From Halomonas halophila (GTDB taxonomy: Bacteria > Pseudomonadota > Gammaproteobacteria > Pseudomonadales > Halomonadaceae), in NCBI RefSeq assembly GCF_030406665.1, contig NZ_CP129121.1, forward strand, positions 3,348,001 to 3,412,000: a stretch of 64,000 nt of DNA, given 5' to 3'. Positions 37,273 to 46,019 of this stretch are shown piece after piece. The position numbers were made by a program, and so were the translations under genes. Numbering within the stretch: position 1 is the stretch's first letter; every line of letters starts with the position of its first letter. Below the pieces are notes generated by a model. It searched no databases and was not told the DNA's origin. It saw nothing but the letters and a program-made list of their open reading frames with translations.

Positions 37273-38105
37273 TGCTGCTGCAGTTCACCAAGATGCACGG
37301 GCTGGGCAACGACTTCATGGTGGTCGACCTGATCAGCCAGCGGGCGCGGCTGCGCGACGAACAGATCCGCGCCCTGGCCGACCGCCGCTTCGGCATCGGC
37401 TTCGACCAGCTGCTGGTGGTCGAGCCGCCGCGCGACCCCGACATGGACTTCCGCTACCGGATCTACAACGCCGACGGCAGCGAGGTGGAGAACTGCGGCA
37501 ACGGTGCCCGCTGCTTCGCCCGCTTCGTGCGTGACCAGCGCCTGACCCACAAGCACGAGATCCGCGTCGAGACCGCCGGCGGCCCCCTGACCCTGGTGGT
37601 CGAGGAGGACGAGCGGGTGCGCGTCGACATGGGCACCCCGCGCTTCACCCCCGAGGCGCTGCCCTTCGAGGCCGACGAGGATCGCCCGCGACACGCGCTC
37701 ACCGTCGAGGGCGAGACCCTCGAGGTCGGCGTGGTATCAATGGGCAATCCTCACGCGGTGCTGCGGGTGGACGACGTCGACGGCGCCCCGGTGGAGCGCC
37801 TGGGCCCGCTCATCGAGCATCACCCGCGCTTCCCGAAACGGGTCAACGCCGGCTTCATGCAGGTCGTGTCGCCGCATGACATCAGGCTGAGGGTGTACGA
37901 GCGCGGCAGCGGCGAGACCCTGGCCTGCGGCACCGGCGCCTGCGCCGCGGTGGCCACCGGCATCCGCCTGGGCTGGCTCGAGAGCCCGGTCACCGTGCAC
38001 CTGCCCGGCGGCGACCTGGAGATCGCCTGGTCCGGCGACGACGCCCACCTGACCATGACCGGACCCGCCACGCGGGTCTTCGAGGGACGCGTGCCCCTGG
38101 CATAA
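37272..38105 (+). CDS. dapF: Diaminopimelate epimerase
   Basis: DapF interconverts LL- and meso-diaminopimelate. The 277-residue protein has KMHGLGNDFMVVD, the first catalytic Cys in NADGSEVENCGNGARC (Cys 75), VSMGNPHAVL and the second catalytic Cys in ETLACGTGACAAVA. Length and order (lysA-dapF-DUF484-xerC) are standard for the group. Confidence 0.98.
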   Translation: MLLQFTKMHGLGNDFMVVDLISQRARLRDEQIRALADRRFGIGFDQLLVVEPPRDPDMDFRYRIYNADGSEVENCGNGARCFARFVRDQRLTHKHEIRVETAGGPLTLVVEEDERVRVDMGTPRFTPEALPFEADEDRPRHALTVEGETLEVGVVSMGNPHAVLRVDDVDGAPVERLGPLIEHHPRFPKRVNAGFMQVVSPHDIRLRVYERGSGETLACGTGACAAVATGIRLGWLESPVTVHLPGGDLEIAWSGDDAHLTMTGPATRVFEGRVPLA

Positions 38106-38148
38106 AGACCGACAACACCGCGCGCCCAACGCAGAGGAGAGATCGCCC

Positions 38149-38868
38149 ATGAGCCAAGCCGCCCCCGAGCCGCGCAAGACCCTGGACCCCGACGTCGTCG
38201 CCCAGTGGCTGGCCCGCCATCCGGACTTCTTCGTCGGCCGCGAGGGCCTGCTGCAGCAGCTCCGGGTGCCGCATCCCGAGGCCCGGGGCGCCACCTCCCT
38301 GCTGGAACGCCTGGTGCACGACCTGCGCGGCCGCGCCGAGCAGGCCGAAAACCGGCTCGAGCAGCTGCTCGAGTCGGCCCGCCACAACGAGGCCCAGTAC
38401 CGGCGCACCCGCGAGCTGGTGCTGGCGCTGCTCGAGGCCGAGGACGGCGACGCCCTCGGCCAGGCGCTGGCGACCCAGTTCAGCGAACGCTTCCAGACCC
38501 CGGCGCTGGCGCTGTGGTGCCCGGCCTCGCTCACCGACGACGAGCCGACCCCGCCCCAGGCCCCCCGCCAGGTGCTCGACGATCACGCGACCCGGCGCCT
38601 CAATGCGCTGCTCGACGGCCGCACCAGCCGCTGTGTACGGCTCACGCCCGGCGACTGGAAGCGCCTGCTGCCCCATGCGCCGGCGCCCGAACAGGCCGGC
38701 TCCTGCGCCCTGGCGCGGCTGACACTGGGCGAGCCCATGGGCTACCTGGTGCTGGCCAGCCCCGCCCCGGACCACTTCCGCGCCAGCATGGACACCCTGT
38801 TCACCGAGTACGTCGGTGACGTGGTCGCCCGCCTGCTGGTGCGGCTGGCACCCGCCCGCCATGGCTGA
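38149..38868 (+). CDS. DUF484 family protein (GAF-like)
   Basis: A 239-residue soluble protein with the DUF484 N-terminus (DVVAQWLARHPDFFVGREGLLQQLRVPHP), a short coiled coil (LRGRAEQAENRLEQLLESA) and a GAF-like C-terminal domain. The family is nearly always between dapF and xerC, as here, but has no established function. Its end overlaps xerC by 8 bp. Confidence 0.93.
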   Translation: MSQAAPEPRKTLDPDVVAQWLARHPDFFVGREGLLQQLRVPHPEARGATSLLERLVHDLRGRAEQAENRLEQLLESARHNEAQYRRTRELVLALLEAEDGDALGQALATQFSERFQTPALALWCPASLTDDEPTPPQAPRQVLDDHATRRLNALLDGRTSRCVRLTPGDWKRLLPHAPAPEQAGSCALARLTLGEPMGYLVLASPAPDHFRASMDTLFTEYVGDVVARLLVRLAPARHG

Positions 38869-39781
38869 CGACACCCTGCTGGCGCGTCAGGTCGAGGCCT
38901 GCCTCGCCGAGCTCGCCCGCACCGCGAGCCCGGCCACGGTGAGCGCCTACCGGCAGGACCTGGCGGCGCTGACCGACTTCCTCGACGCCCAGGGCGTGGA
39001 CGACGGCGGCGCGCTGGACGTGGCCCTGATGCGGCGCTTCCTCGGCGGCGAGCGGGCCCGCGGCCTGGCACCGCGCAGCCTGGCCCGCCGCCGTGCCGCC
39101 GTGGCGCGCTTCGCCGAATGGCTGCGCCGCGACGGCCGGCTGGCCCACAACCCGACTGAACTGGTGCGCACGCCCAAGGCGCCCAAGGACCTGCCGCGCC
39201 CAGTGGACGTGGACGCCCTCGCGCGCTTCCTCGACACGCCCCACGACGGCTCGCCGCTGGCGGTGCGTGACCAGGCCATGCTCGAGCTGTTCTACTCCAG
39301 CGGGCTACGCCTGGCCGAACTGGCGGCGCTGGACCTGAGCGACCTTCAGCCCCAGCGGGTGCGGGTGCTGGGCAAGGGCGGCAAGCCGCGTCAGGTGCCG
39401 GTGGGCGGACGCGCCCGCCAGGCCCTGGACGCCTGGCTAAGCGTGCGCGGCGCCCTGGCGGGCGACGGCGAGAGCGCGCTGTTCGTCGGCGCCCGCGGCC
39501 GTCGCCTCGGCCATCGGGCGATCCAGCAGCGCCTGGCCCAGCTGGCGCGGCGACGCGGCCTGGACGAGCACCTGCATCCGCACCGCCTGCGCCATTCCTT
39601 CGCCAGCCACCTGCTCGAATCCAGCCAGGACCTGCGCGCGGTCCAGGAACTCCTGGGCCATGCCCACCTGTCTACCACTCAGGTCTACACCCGGCTGGAC
39701 TGGCAGCATCTGGCCACCGGGTACGACGCCGCACATCCCCGGGCGCGACGCCGCCCCGACGACAGCGACACTTCCCCATGA
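38861..39781 (+). CDS. xerC: Tyrosine recombinase XerC
   Basis: XerC works with XerD at dif to resolve chromosome dimers. The 306-residue protein has the SAM-like DNA-binding domain (1-95) and the catalytic domain with all active residues: Arg 150 (SSGLRLAEL), Lys 172, His 241 and Arg 244 (HPHRLRHSFASH), His 267 and nucleophile Tyr 276 (LGHAHLSTTQVYTRLD). It overlaps DUF484 by 8 bp and the next gene by 4 bp. Confidence 0.97.
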   Translation: MADDTLLARQVEACLAELARTASPATVSAYRQDLAALTDFLDAQGVDDGGALDVALMRRFLGGERARGLAPRSLARRRAAVARFAEWLRRDGRLAHNPTELVRTPKAPKDLPRPVDVDALARFLDTPHDGSPLAVRDQAMLELFYSSGLRLAELAALDLSDLQPQRVRVLGKGGKPRQVPVGGRARQALDAWLSVRGALAGDGESALFVGARGRRLGHRAIQQRLAQLARRRGLDEHLHPHRLRHSFASHLLESSQDLRAVQELLGHAHLSTTQVYTRLDWQHLATGYDAAHPRARRRPDDSDTSP

Positions 39782-40563
39782 CCCGACGCCCTCTCCACCA
39801 CCCCGGCCACCACCCCGGCCAGCGCCCGCTACAGGCCCTGACCTTCGATCTCGACGACACCCTGTGGGACAACCAGGGCGTGATGGCCCTCACCGAGGAC
39901 GGCCACTACGCCTGGCTCGACGAGTCTCTCGCCGCCTGGCTCGCCGAACGCGGCGAGCACGCCCTGGGCCGCTTCGCCGAGCGGCAGCCGATCGAGGCCT
40001 ACCAGCGCCGCCGGCGCGAGCTGGCTGAGCGCCATCCGCTGCGGCGTGGCGACTTCACCTGGATTCGCGAGCAGGCGCTGTGTGCACTGCTGGAGGAATT
40101 CGGCCTGCCGCGCTCGGCGGCCTGGATGTGGGCGCTGGCGGCCATGGAACACTTCCATCACCTGCGCCTGCGCGTCTCGCCCTATCCGGAGGTGGAGCCG
40201 ATGCTCGAGGACCTGCGCAGCCGCTACCGGCTGGCCTCGATCACCAACGGCAACCTGGCCTTCCACCGGCTCGAGCTGTCGCGCCACTTCGAGGTCTCGA
40301 TCGCCGCCGGCGAGATGCACGCCCCCAAGCCGGACCCGCGCTGCTTCCTGATGACGCTGGCCAAGCTCGGCACCACGCCCGAGCGGGCGATGCATATCGG
40401 CGATTCCTGGCAGGAGGACATCCTGCCGGCGGTGCGGCTGGGCATGCAGGCGGCCTGGATCGCCGGCGACACGCCCCACGGCGAGGCGATGCCCGCCGGC
40501 GTGCACCGGCTCTCGCATATCCGCGAGCTGCCGGCGCTGCTGGAGAGGCTGGGGCGAGCGTGA
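39778..40563 (+). CDS. yigB: HAD-family phosphatase, YigB type
   Basis: A 261-residue HAD hydrolase with motif I LTFDLDDTLWDN, motif II SITNGN, motif III Lys in MHAPKPDPRCF and motif IV HIGDSWQEDILPAV. YigB of E. coli dephosphorylates a riboflavin precursor and FMN; position after dapF-DUF484-xerC is the same here. It overlaps the xerC end by 4 bp. Substrate is inferred from context. Confidence 0.92.
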   Translation: MTRRPLHHPGHHPGQRPLQALTFDLDDTLWDNQGVMALTEDGHYAWLDESLAAWLAERGEHALGRFAERQPIEAYQRRRRELAERHPLRRGDFTWIREQALCALLEEFGLPRSAAWMWALAAMEHFHHLRLRVSPYPEVEPMLEDLRSRYRLASITNGNLAFHRLELSRHFEVSIAAGEMHAPKPDPRCFLMTLAKLGTTPERAMHIGDSWQEDILPAVRLGMQAAWIAGDTPHGEAMPAGVHRLSHIRELPALLERLGRA

Positions 40564-40567
40564 TCCG

Positions 40568-40663
40568 CGTGGGAAATGGGAACCCCGAGGAAAAACGCGG
40601 CGAGCGACGGCCAGGGCTATGTCCGCTCCCGGCGGACATACGCATTTCCCACCTCCCTGTGGG
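40568..40663. repeat. Nested stem-loop cluster between yigB and engB
   Basis: Outer arms GTGGGAAATG (40569-40578) and CATTTCCCAC (40643-40652) enclose a perfect inner hairpin TATGTCCGC (40618-40626), loop TCCCG, GCGGACATA (40632-40640). A competing pair CCCAC/GTGGG (40648-40652, 40659-40663) shares the outer right arm. No open frame fits. Confidence 0.6.
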
Positions 40664-40718
40664 TCAAGGCAACCGACGCCGCAGAAGCGGAGTTTACGAG
40701 CAGTCAATGAGCATTCTA

Positions 40719-40739
40719 AGGCGGCGGTTAACGCCGCCT
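40719..40739. terminator. Hairpin between yigB and engB
   Basis: AGGCGGCG (40719-40726), loop GTTAA, CGCCGCCT (40732-40739), just past the engB stop on the minus strand. The T-run is weak (TTAG), so termination is plausible but unproven. Confidence 0.5.
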
Positions 40740-40758
40740 GGCCGAGCGCAGTCCGTTT

Positions 40759-41373
40759 TTACCGGGGTTCGGCCAAGAGCCAGTCGTCGAGGCGCTGATG
40801 CACCTCCTCGATGCCGTCCTTCTTGAGCGACGAGAACAGCTGCACGGTCACCAGATCCTCCCACTCGCGCAGCCGCGAGCGCACCTGCTGCAGGGCGTTC
40901 TTGGCAGCGCCACGCTTCAGCTTGTCGGCCTTGGTCAGCAGGATATGCACCGGCATGTCGGCCTCGTCGGCCCAGCCGAGCAGGGTCTGGTCGAACTCGG
41001 TGAGCGGATGGCGCACGTCCATCAGCAGCACCAGCCCCCGCAGCGAGGCACGCCGGCGCAGGTAGTCGGAGAGGTGACGCTGCCACTCCAGCTTCACCTG
41101 CTCGGGGACCTTGGCATAGCCGTAGCCCGGCAGGTCGACCAGGCGATGCTCGTCGCCCTCGTCCAGCGAGAAGAAATTGATCAGCTGAGTACGGCCCGGG
41201 GTCTTGGAGGTGCGCGCCAGCGCCTTCTGGCGCGTCAGGGCGTTGATGGCGCTGGACTTGCCGGCGTTGGAACGGCCGGCGAAGGCGACCTCGGCCCCGG
41301 CATCGGCGGGACATTTCGCCAGCGTCGGCGCACTGGTGATGAAGCTGGCTGCCTGATAATTGAGGCGCGACAT
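40759..41373 (-). CDS. engB: Ribosome biogenesis GTPase EngB/YihA
   Basis: An essential GTPase needed for 50S assembly and division. The 204-residue protein has G1 GRSNAGKS, G2 in SKTPGRTQLINFF, G3 DLPGYGYAK and G4 LTKADKL. The start is MSRLNYQAASFITSAP. It diverges from the cytochrome c4 gene across 178 bp. Confidence 0.96.
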   Translation of the reverse strand: MSRLNYQAASFITSAPTLAKCPADAGAEVAFAGRSNAGKSSAINALTRQKALARTSKTPGRTQLINFFSLDEGDEHRLVDLPGYGYAKVPEQVKLEWQRHLSDYLRRRASLRGLVLLMDVRHPLTEFDQTLLGWADEADMPVHILLTKADKLKRGAAKNALQQVRSRLREWEDLVTVQLFSSLKKDGIEEVHQRLDDWLLAEPR

Positions 41374-41551
41374 GGCGGGGTTCCTGACGTCGATCAAGGG
41401 CGTCGCGGGTTGCATTTCCGCGATTCCGGTGTTCCTTTTATACTGCAGTCGATTTTGTCTGCGGCCGGGGGCGGCAGTATACACCGTGCACCCAACGCCA
41501 GCGACAGGCGACCCCGCCCGCTCCACTCCAAAACGGCAGTGTGGATTCGCG

Positions 41552-42172
41552 ATGAGAAAGCTTCTGGCAAGCCTGGCCATTACCCTGGGCGCCTCCGGCG
41601 CCACCCATGCCGCGTCCCTGGCCGACGCCGACGCCGCCGCGGGTCGCGACAAGGCCGCGGCCTGCGCCGCCTGCCACGGCCAGGACGGTATCGGCATCAC
41701 CCCGGCCTTTCCCAACCTGGCAGGCCAGCAGGCCTCCTATCTGGCCAAGCAGATCATGGACATCCGCGATGGCAACCGCCAGGTGCCGCAGATGGTTGGC
41801 CAGGTGGACGGTTTCTCCGATCAGGACGCCTGGGACGTGGCCGCCTACTATGCCGGCATGGAGCCGGCGCTGGGCCAGGCCGACCCCGATCCCGCCCTGG
41901 TCGAGCGCGGCCGCGAGCTGTACCGCGCCGGCGACATGGAGAAAGGCCTGCCGGCCTGCGCGGCCTGCCACACCCCGACCGGCGCGGGCATCGGCAGCGC
42001 CGGCTACCCGGCCCTCTCGGGCCAGCAGCGCGACTATGTCGTCACCACCCTGCAGGCCTTCGCCGCCGGCGAGCGCGCCAACGATCCAAGCGCTATCATG
42101 CGCGACATCGCGGCCAAGATGAGCGAGCGCGACATGGAGGCGGTCGCCAACTACGTGCACGGGCTGCACTGA
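41552..42172 (+). CDS. Dihaem cytochrome c4
   Basis: A periplasmic 206-residue c-type cytochrome with signal peptide (cut near THAAS) and two haem sites, CAACH at 38-42 and CAACH at 136-140, each with a downstream Met ligand candidate (QVPQMVGQVDGF; DPSAIMRDIA). Cytochrome c4 passes electrons to terminal oxidases. It precedes dsbA, whose disulfide chemistry competes with cytochrome maturation for thiols; this c4-dsbA pair is usual in pseudomonads. Confidence 0.95.
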   Translation: MRKLLASLAITLGASGATHAASLADADAAAGRDKAAACAACHGQDGIGITPAFPNLAGQQASYLAKQIMDIRDGNRQVPQMVGQVDGFSDQDAWDVAAYYAGMEPALGQADPDPALVERGRELYRAGDMEKGLPACAACHTPTGAGIGSAGYPALSGQQRDYVVTTLQAFAAGERANDPSAIMRDIAAKMSERDMEAVANYVHGLH

Positions 42173-42295
42173 GCCTGGCCGCGTCGAGACCGCCGGCGCC
42201 AGGGAACCCCTGGCCCGGCGGCGACTCCAAGGTCGCGAACGCCGTTCTCGAACGACGGCGCCAGGCACACGTCATATCAAGGAGAGACTCCCCGA

Positions 42296-42925
42296 ATGCT
42301 CAAGTCACTGATGGTCGCCGTGGCCGGCCTCGGCCTGTCCACTTTCGCCTCCGCCGCGCCGGTCGCCGGCCAGGACTACACCGTGCTCGACGAGCCGGTC
42401 CAGACCCAGGTCGCCGACGGCAAGATCGAGGTCACCGAGGCCTTCTGGTACGGCTGCCCGCACTGTTACGCCCTGGAAGACAGCCTCAACGCCTGGGTCG
42501 ACGAACTGCCCGAGGACGTCGAGTTCCAGCGCATGCCGGCCACCATGGGCGGCGCCTGGAACCGCCACGCCACCGCCTTCTATGCGGCGCAGCAGCTGGG
42601 CATTCAGCAGCAGATGCACAGCGATTTCTTCGACGCCATCCACGAGCAGGGCGCCCAGCTGACCGACAGCGAGGACATCGCGGCCTTCTTCAGCCAGTAC
42701 GGGGTCAGCGAGGACGAGGCCCTCGACGCCCTGGACGCCTTCGGCGTGAAGTCCCAGGTCAACCGCGCCCATGCGCGGATGCGCAGCATGAAGCTGATGG
42801 GCGTGCCGGCGCTGATCGTCGACGGCCGCTTCGTGGTCAGCCCGAGCACCGCCGGCAGCCTCGACAACATGCCGCAGATCGCCGGCGCCCTGGTCGACCA
42901 GGTGCGCGAGGAGCGGGCCGAATAA
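42296..42925 (+). CDS. dsbA: Thiol:disulfide interchange protein DsbA
   Basis: DsbA introduces disulfides into periplasmic proteins. The 209-residue protein has a signal peptide (cut near ASAAP), the active site CPHC (54-57, in FWYGCPHCYAL) and the cis-Pro loop in MGVPALIVDGRF. AAGGAGAG precedes the start. One base separates it from the phosphoesterase gene that follows. Confidence 0.97.
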   Translation: MLKSLMVAVAGLGLSTFASAAPVAGQDYTVLDEPVQTQVADGKIEVTEAFWYGCPHCYALEDSLNAWVDELPEDVEFQRMPATMGGAWNRHATAFYAAQQLGIQQQMHSDFFDAIHEQGAQLTDSEDIAAFFSQYGVSEDEALDALDAFGVKSQVNRAHARMRSMKLMGVPALIVDGRFVVSPSTAGSLDNMPQIAGALVDQVREERAE

Positions 42926-42926
42926 C

Positions 42927-43733
42927 ATGACCCATCCGGCCGAGGACAGGGGCCTGGCCCTGCAGGGGAAGCCCCTGAAGCTGCTGACCTTCAACCTGCA
43001 GGTGGGCATCCAGACCTCGGCCTACCATCACTACCTGACCCGGGGCTGGCAGCACCTGCTGCCCCACCCCCGCCGCGGCGAGCGCCTCGACGCCATGGGC
43101 GAGGTGCTCGGCGGCTTCGACATCGTCGGCCTGCAGGAGGTGGACGGCGGCAGCTTCCGTTCCGGCCACGTCAATCAGGTCGAATACCTGGCCAGCCACG
43201 CCGGCTTCCCCCACCACTACCAGCAGCTGAACCGCAACCTGGGTCGCGTGGCCCAGCACAGCAACGGCCTGCTGTCGAAGCTGACCCCGGCGCGCATCGA
43301 GGAGCACCGCCTGCCCGGCACCCTGCCCGGCCGCGGCGCCATCCACGCCCGCTTCGGCGACGGCCCCGACGCCCTGCACGTGTTCGTCGCCCACCTGGCA
43401 CTGAGCCATCGCGGCCGCGTGCGCCAGCTCGACTACCTCAGCGAGCTGATCCAGCCCCTGCGCCACGTGGTGGTGATGGGCGACCTCAACTGCACGCCGG
43501 ACCAGATCCACGCCCATTCGCGCTTCCGCGAGGCCCTGCCGCTGCATCCGGTGCGCCCACCGCTGAGCTATCCCTCCTGGCAGCCCCGCCGCGCCCTGGA
43601 TCACATCCTGCTCTCCGACTCCCTGGAGGCCGACCGGGTCGAGGTGCTGGAGCACCTGTTCTCCGACCACCTGCCGGTGGCGATCGAGATCCAGCTGCCC
43701 GACGCCTGCCGCACCAGCCTGGGCCGCGCCTAG
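42927..43733 (+). CDS. Endonuclease/exonuclease/phosphatase (EEP) family protein
   Basis: A 268-residue metal-dependent phosphoesterase with the EEP core: LLTFNLQVG (metal Asn), GLQEVDGGS (metal Glu), HVFVAHLALS, VVMGDLNC (Asp, Asn), ALDHILLS and the final SDHLPV (Asp-His). No signal peptide is seen. Substrate is unknown; family members act on DNA, phosphoinositides or sphingomyelin. It abuts dsbA, an order also known in pseudomonads. Confidence 0.88.
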   Translation: MTHPAEDRGLALQGKPLKLLTFNLQVGIQTSAYHHYLTRGWQHLLPHPRRGERLDAMGEVLGGFDIVGLQEVDGGSFRSGHVNQVEYLASHAGFPHHYQQLNRNLGRVAQHSNGLLSKLTPARIEEHRLPGTLPGRGAIHARFGDGPDALHVFVAHLALSHRGRVRQLDYLSELIQPLRHVVVMGDLNCTPDQIHAHSRFREALPLHPVRPPLSYPSWQPRRALDHILLSDSLEADRVEVLEHLFSDHLPVAIEIQLPDACRTSLGRA

Positions 43734-43753
43734 CGCCCCGGCATCGGGACAGG

Positions 43754-43810
43754 GGTAAGACCAATGTCCCACCCGGCCTTCTGACAGGCGTTGACCAATT
43801 CCCGTATAGT
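43754..43810 (+). promoter_or_regulatory. TRAP-operon promoter with PdhR/LldR-like operator
   Basis: GGTAAGACCAAT (43754-43765) equals 12 bases of the GntR-family PdhR/LldR site AATTGGTAAGACCAATT, and a second right half-site, GACCAATT, lies at 43793-43800. A sigma-70 promoter fits between and after them: CTGACA (43781-43786), 18-bp spacer, TATAGT (43805-43810). The second half-site falls inside the spacer, so a bound regulator would block it. Confidence 0.6.
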
Positions 43811-43875
43811 CGGCTGGGCCGTTTCAACGCACGGCGCTAATATCTCGACATCCTTGCAACCTCGAGCGATCGCCC

Positions 43876-44436
43876 ATGCCTTCCACCCACGAGCTCCCGA
43901 GCCTCCTGGCCCGGCTCGACCGCTTCTCCGAGTGGCTCGGCCGCGGCCTGTCCTGGCTGATCCTGCTGATGATGCTGGTCCAGTTCCTGATCGTGGTGCT
44001 GCGCTATGCCTTCAGCATCAACAGCATCCCCATGCAGGAATCGGTGATGTACATGCACGCCACGGTGTTCATGCTGGCCGCCGGCTACACTCTGCGCCAC
44101 GGCGGCCACGTACGGGTGGACATCTTCTATCGGGCCATGACGGCGAAGCGCAAGGCGCTGGTCGATCTGCTGGGCACGCTGTTCCTGCTGCTGCCCTTCA
44201 TGACCTTCGTGATCCTGTCCAGCCTGGGCTACGTCAGCAAGTCCTGGGCGATCCTCGAGACCTCGCCGGACACCGGCGGCATCCCCGGCATCTTCCTGCT
44301 CAAGACCCTGATCCCGGTGTTCGCCGGGCTGATGATCCTGCAGGGCCTGGTCGAGGCCTCGCGTAACCTGCTGATCCTGATCGGCCGCATCGATCCCGAG
44401 GCCGACGTCCCCGACCACCACGAGGAGCACCTGTGA
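43876..44436 (+). CDS. TRAP transporter small permease (DctQ type)
   Basis: A 186-residue protein with four membrane spans and the DctQ signature (FIVVLRYAFSINSIPMQESVMYMHATVFMLAAGYTLRHGGHVRVDIFY). It pairs with the large permease that follows and with the binding protein at 46.0 kb. The C-terminal DPEADVPDHHEEHL overlaps the next start by one base. Confidence 0.93.
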   Translation: MPSTHELPSLLARLDRFSEWLGRGLSWLILLMMLVQFLIVVLRYAFSINSIPMQESVMYMHATVFMLAAGYTLRHGGHVRVDIFYRAMTAKRKALVDLLGTLFLLLPFMTFVILSSLGYVSKSWAILETSPDTGGIPGIFLLKTLIPVFAGLMILQGLVEASRNLLILIGRIDPEADVPDHHEEHL

Positions 44437-45839
44437 TGCTGGAGTTCATGCCACTGGTGCTGTTCGCCGTGATCTGCACCGTCCTGATGTTCGGCTACCC
44501 GGTCGCCCTGTCGCTGGCCGGCACCGCCCTGGCCTTCGCCGGCCTGGGCTTCGGCCTCGAGGCGCTGGGCGTCGACGCCAACTTCGACGGCGGCTACCTG
44601 GCCGCCTTCCCCAACCGCCTCTACGGCATCATGAGCAACCAGACGCTGCTGGCGGTGCCGCTGTTCGTGCTGATGGGGGTGCTGCTGGAGAAATCCCGGG
44701 TCGCGGAGACGCTGCTCGAGGCCATGGCGTTGCTGTTCGGCTCGCTGCGCGGCGGCCTCGGCATCTCGGTGACCGTGGTCGGCATGCTGCTGGCCGCCTC
44801 CACCGGCATCGTCGGCGCCACCGTGGTCACCATGGGCCTGATGTCGCTGCCGACCATGCTCAAGCGCGGCTACAGCATGCCGCTGGCCACCGGCACCATC
44901 TGCGCCACCGGCACCCTGGGCCAGATCATCCCGCCTTCCATCGCCCTGGTGCTGCTGGGCGACGTGCTGTCCTCCGCCTACCAGCAGGCCCAGCTGTCGA
45001 TGGGCATCTTCAGTCCCAAGACCGTCTCGGTGGGTGACCTGTTCATGGGCGCGCTGGTGCCCGGCCTGATCCTGGTGGGGCTGTATATCGTCTACGTCGC
45101 CGTGACCGCCTGGATCAAGCCCGCCTCCGCCCCGGCCGTCGATCGCCGCGACCTGATGGAGGAGCTCGGCCACCAGGGCGGCCTCGGCCTGCTGCTGCTC
45201 AAGGGGCTGGTGCCGCCGATCGTGCTGATCGTGGTGGTGCTGGGCTCGATCCTCGGCGGTTTCGCCACGCCCACCGAGGCCTCCGCGGTTGGCGCCTTCG
45301 GCGCGCTGGTGCTGGCCCTGGCCTATCGCCGCCTGGACATGGCCACCCTCAAGGAGGTGCTGCGCTCCACCGTGGACGTCACCACCATGGTGTTCCTGAT
45401 CCTGATCGGCGCGGCGCTGTTCTCGCTGGTGTTCCGCGCCTACGGCGGCGAGGAGCTGGTCACCCACCTGTTCGAGAGCATGCCCGGCGGCGTGGTCGGC
45501 GCCACCATCATCGTGATGCTGGTGATCTTCCTGCTCGGCTTCATCCTCGACTTCATCGAGATCACCTTCGTGGTGGTGCCGATCGTCGGCCCGATCCTGC
45601 TGGCCATGGGCCTCGACCCGGTGTGGCTGGGCATCATGATCGCCATCAACCTGCAGACCTCGTTCCTGACGCCGCCGTTCGGCTTCGCGCTGTTCTACCT
45701 GCGCGGGGTGGCCCCGGATTCGGTGCCGACCTCGGCCATCTACCGCGGCGTGATGCCGTTCATCGCCCTGCAGCTGGCGATGCTCATCGCGCTGTCGTTC
45801 TTCCCGCAGCTGGCCACCTGGTTGCCGCAGCAGTTCTAG
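44436..45839 (+). CDS. TRAP transporter large permease (DctM type)
   Basis: A 467-residue sodium-coupled permease with about twelve membrane spans; conserved blocks include SNQTLLAVPLFVLMGVLLEKS, ATGTLGQIIPPSIALVLLGD, ILGGFATPTEASAVGAFGALVLA and NLQTSFLTPPFGFALFYLRGVAP. The ATG at 44436 follows GAGGAG; an in-frame GTG one codon upstream is possible. It belongs to the long subfamily that works with TakP-like binding proteins. Confidence 0.95.
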   Translation: MLEFMPLVLFAVICTVLMFGYPVALSLAGTALAFAGLGFGLEALGVDANFDGGYLAAFPNRLYGIMSNQTLLAVPLFVLMGVLLEKSRVAETLLEAMALLFGSLRGGLGISVTVVGMLLAASTGIVGATVVTMGLMSLPTMLKRGYSMPLATGTICATGTLGQIIPPSIALVLLGDVLSSAYQQAQLSMGIFSPKTVSVGDLFMGALVPGLILVGLYIVYVAVTAWIKPASAPAVDRRDLMEELGHQGGLGLLLLKGLVPPIVLIVVVLGSILGGFATPTEASAVGAFGALVLALAYRRLDMATLKEVLRSTVDVTTMVFLILIGAALFSLVFRAYGGEELVTHLFESMPGGVVGATIIVMLVIFLLGFILDFIEITFVVVPIVGPILLAMGLDPVWLGIMIAINLQTSFLTPPFGFALFYLRGVAPDSVPTSAIYRGVMPFIALQLAMLIALSFFPQLATWLPQQF

Positions 45840-46019
45840 CGGCACCGGCCCCAGCGCAGCGTTGGCGCCCCGTGGACGAGACGCGGGCGCCGACGACTAC
45901 AGTGTCGGAAGCGACTCACCGTCCTTCCCACGACGGCTCGGCCCGGCCGAGCCTTGTGCAAGCCCTGCCCTGCCGGAATCCCCGGTTCAACAACGCCACA
46001 ACAGATCTAGGGAGCAAGC

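Noticed and set aside
38861..39781. Tyrosine recombinase as phage or island integrase
   Set aside because: Size, active-site spacing and the dapF-DUF484-xerC-yigB context identify housekeeping XerC.
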